Below are positions 63,908 to 64,000 of a DNA stretch of 64,000 bases, piece by piece (position 1 is the first letter of the stretch; each line of letters starts with the position of its first letter). The notes below the pieces were generated by a model. The model did not search any database. It had not been told where the DNA came from and saw nothing but the letters and a program-made list of their open reading frames with translations. Where the stretch lies: NCBI RefSeq assembly GCF_011806425.1, contig NZ_JAATOV010000002.1:62001-126000 (forward strand), in the 5' to 3' direction. Origin of the DNA: Thalassospira lucentensis (lineage in GTDB: Bacteria > Pseudomonadota > Alphaproteobacteria > Rhodospirillales > Thalassospiraceae). A program made the translations under genes and the position numbers.

Positions 63908-64000
63908 ATGAACTGGAAAACAACGCTACTGGCAGGTGTGACCTCTATTGTACTCACAGGGCAGGCTTATGCCGACACCACCTTAAAGCTGGTCGAAGTC
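63908..64000 (+). CDS. Secreted ABC binding protein, N-terminal part only
   Basis: The window ends 31 codons into this gene. It begins with a signal peptide (MNWKTTLLAGVTSIVLTGQAYA-like) and continues DTTLKLVEV, a common first strand of ABC solute-binding proteins. GGGA lies upstream. It follows the lyase gene and is probably in the same operon. The family cannot be fixed from so little sequence. Confidence 0.7.
   Translation, partial: MNWKTTLLAGVTSIVLTGQAYADTTLKLVEV

Overview
The window reads as a chromosome segment of a marine alphaproteobacterium, most like Thalassospira or a relative in Rhodospirillales. This is inferred from moderate-to-high GC, dense gene packing, and a typical set of TRAP and ABC importers, FCD-type GntR regulators, a TonB/FecIR iron system and an alphaproteobacterial ornithine/lysine decarboxylase with a structured leader. 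No rRNA, tRNA, insertion sequence, phage gene or CRISPR array was recognised. About 51 protein genes are supported; the last one runs off the right edge.

Layout. 0-6 kb: a cytoplasmic GAF histidine kinase with an overlapping LuxR-type regulator, an anion permease plus DUF3830 pair, then a PLP decarboxylase behind a hairpin-rich leader, and an acetyltransferase. 6-12.7 kb: one giant minus-strand gene for a 2192-residue repeat-built RTX/VCBS protein, bounded by two nearly identical terminators. 13-22 kb: a YbaY-MliC lipoprotein, a five-gene sugar ABC importer and PfkB kinase operon, its divergent ROK repressor, and an SMP-30 lactonase. 22.5-27.3 kb: an iron-siderophore ABC importer with two tandem binding proteins and a fused permease, behind a Fur-box-like site. 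27.3-37.3 kb: a hexuronate oxidation locus (uronate dehydrogenase, TRAP importer, KdgD, SMP-30 lactonase, aldose epimerase, FAH-type hydratase, two GntR regulators) whose promoters share two sequence motifs. 37.4-40 kb: HAD phosphatase and FGGY kinase. 40.2-45.4 kb: an RND efflux pump with adaptor and a divergent TetR regulator flanking a perfect 17-bp palindrome. 45.6-50 kb: a FecI/FecR/TonB receptor cell-surface signalling cassette with Fur-like sites. 50.1-56.6 kb: a secreted unknown protein, a membrane histidine kinase, a sigma-54 activator and two secreted YfdX-like proteins. 56.7-64 kb: a VOC protein, an ABC importer of the TrpXYZ type, a monoheme cytochrome c, a periplasmic solute-binding protein, and a GntR regulator overlapping a cystathionine-lyase-like enzyme, followed by the start of a secreted binding protein.

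The best candidate for an undescribed system is at 50.1-56.6 kb. Both yfdX-like genes have a strong sigma-54 promoter (GG and GC elements 12 bp apart). In both, a conserved inverted repeat lies exactly 59 bp upstream of the -24 element, and a shared GACTTATGA block directly abuts it. An NtrC-type activator and its sensor kinase are encoded immediately upstream. This looks like a dedicated envelope-stress regulon in which a two-component system drives two periplasmic YfdX proteins through sigma-54. The other notable regions are the modular RTX protein, the uronate regulon motifs and the decarboxylase leader RNA.
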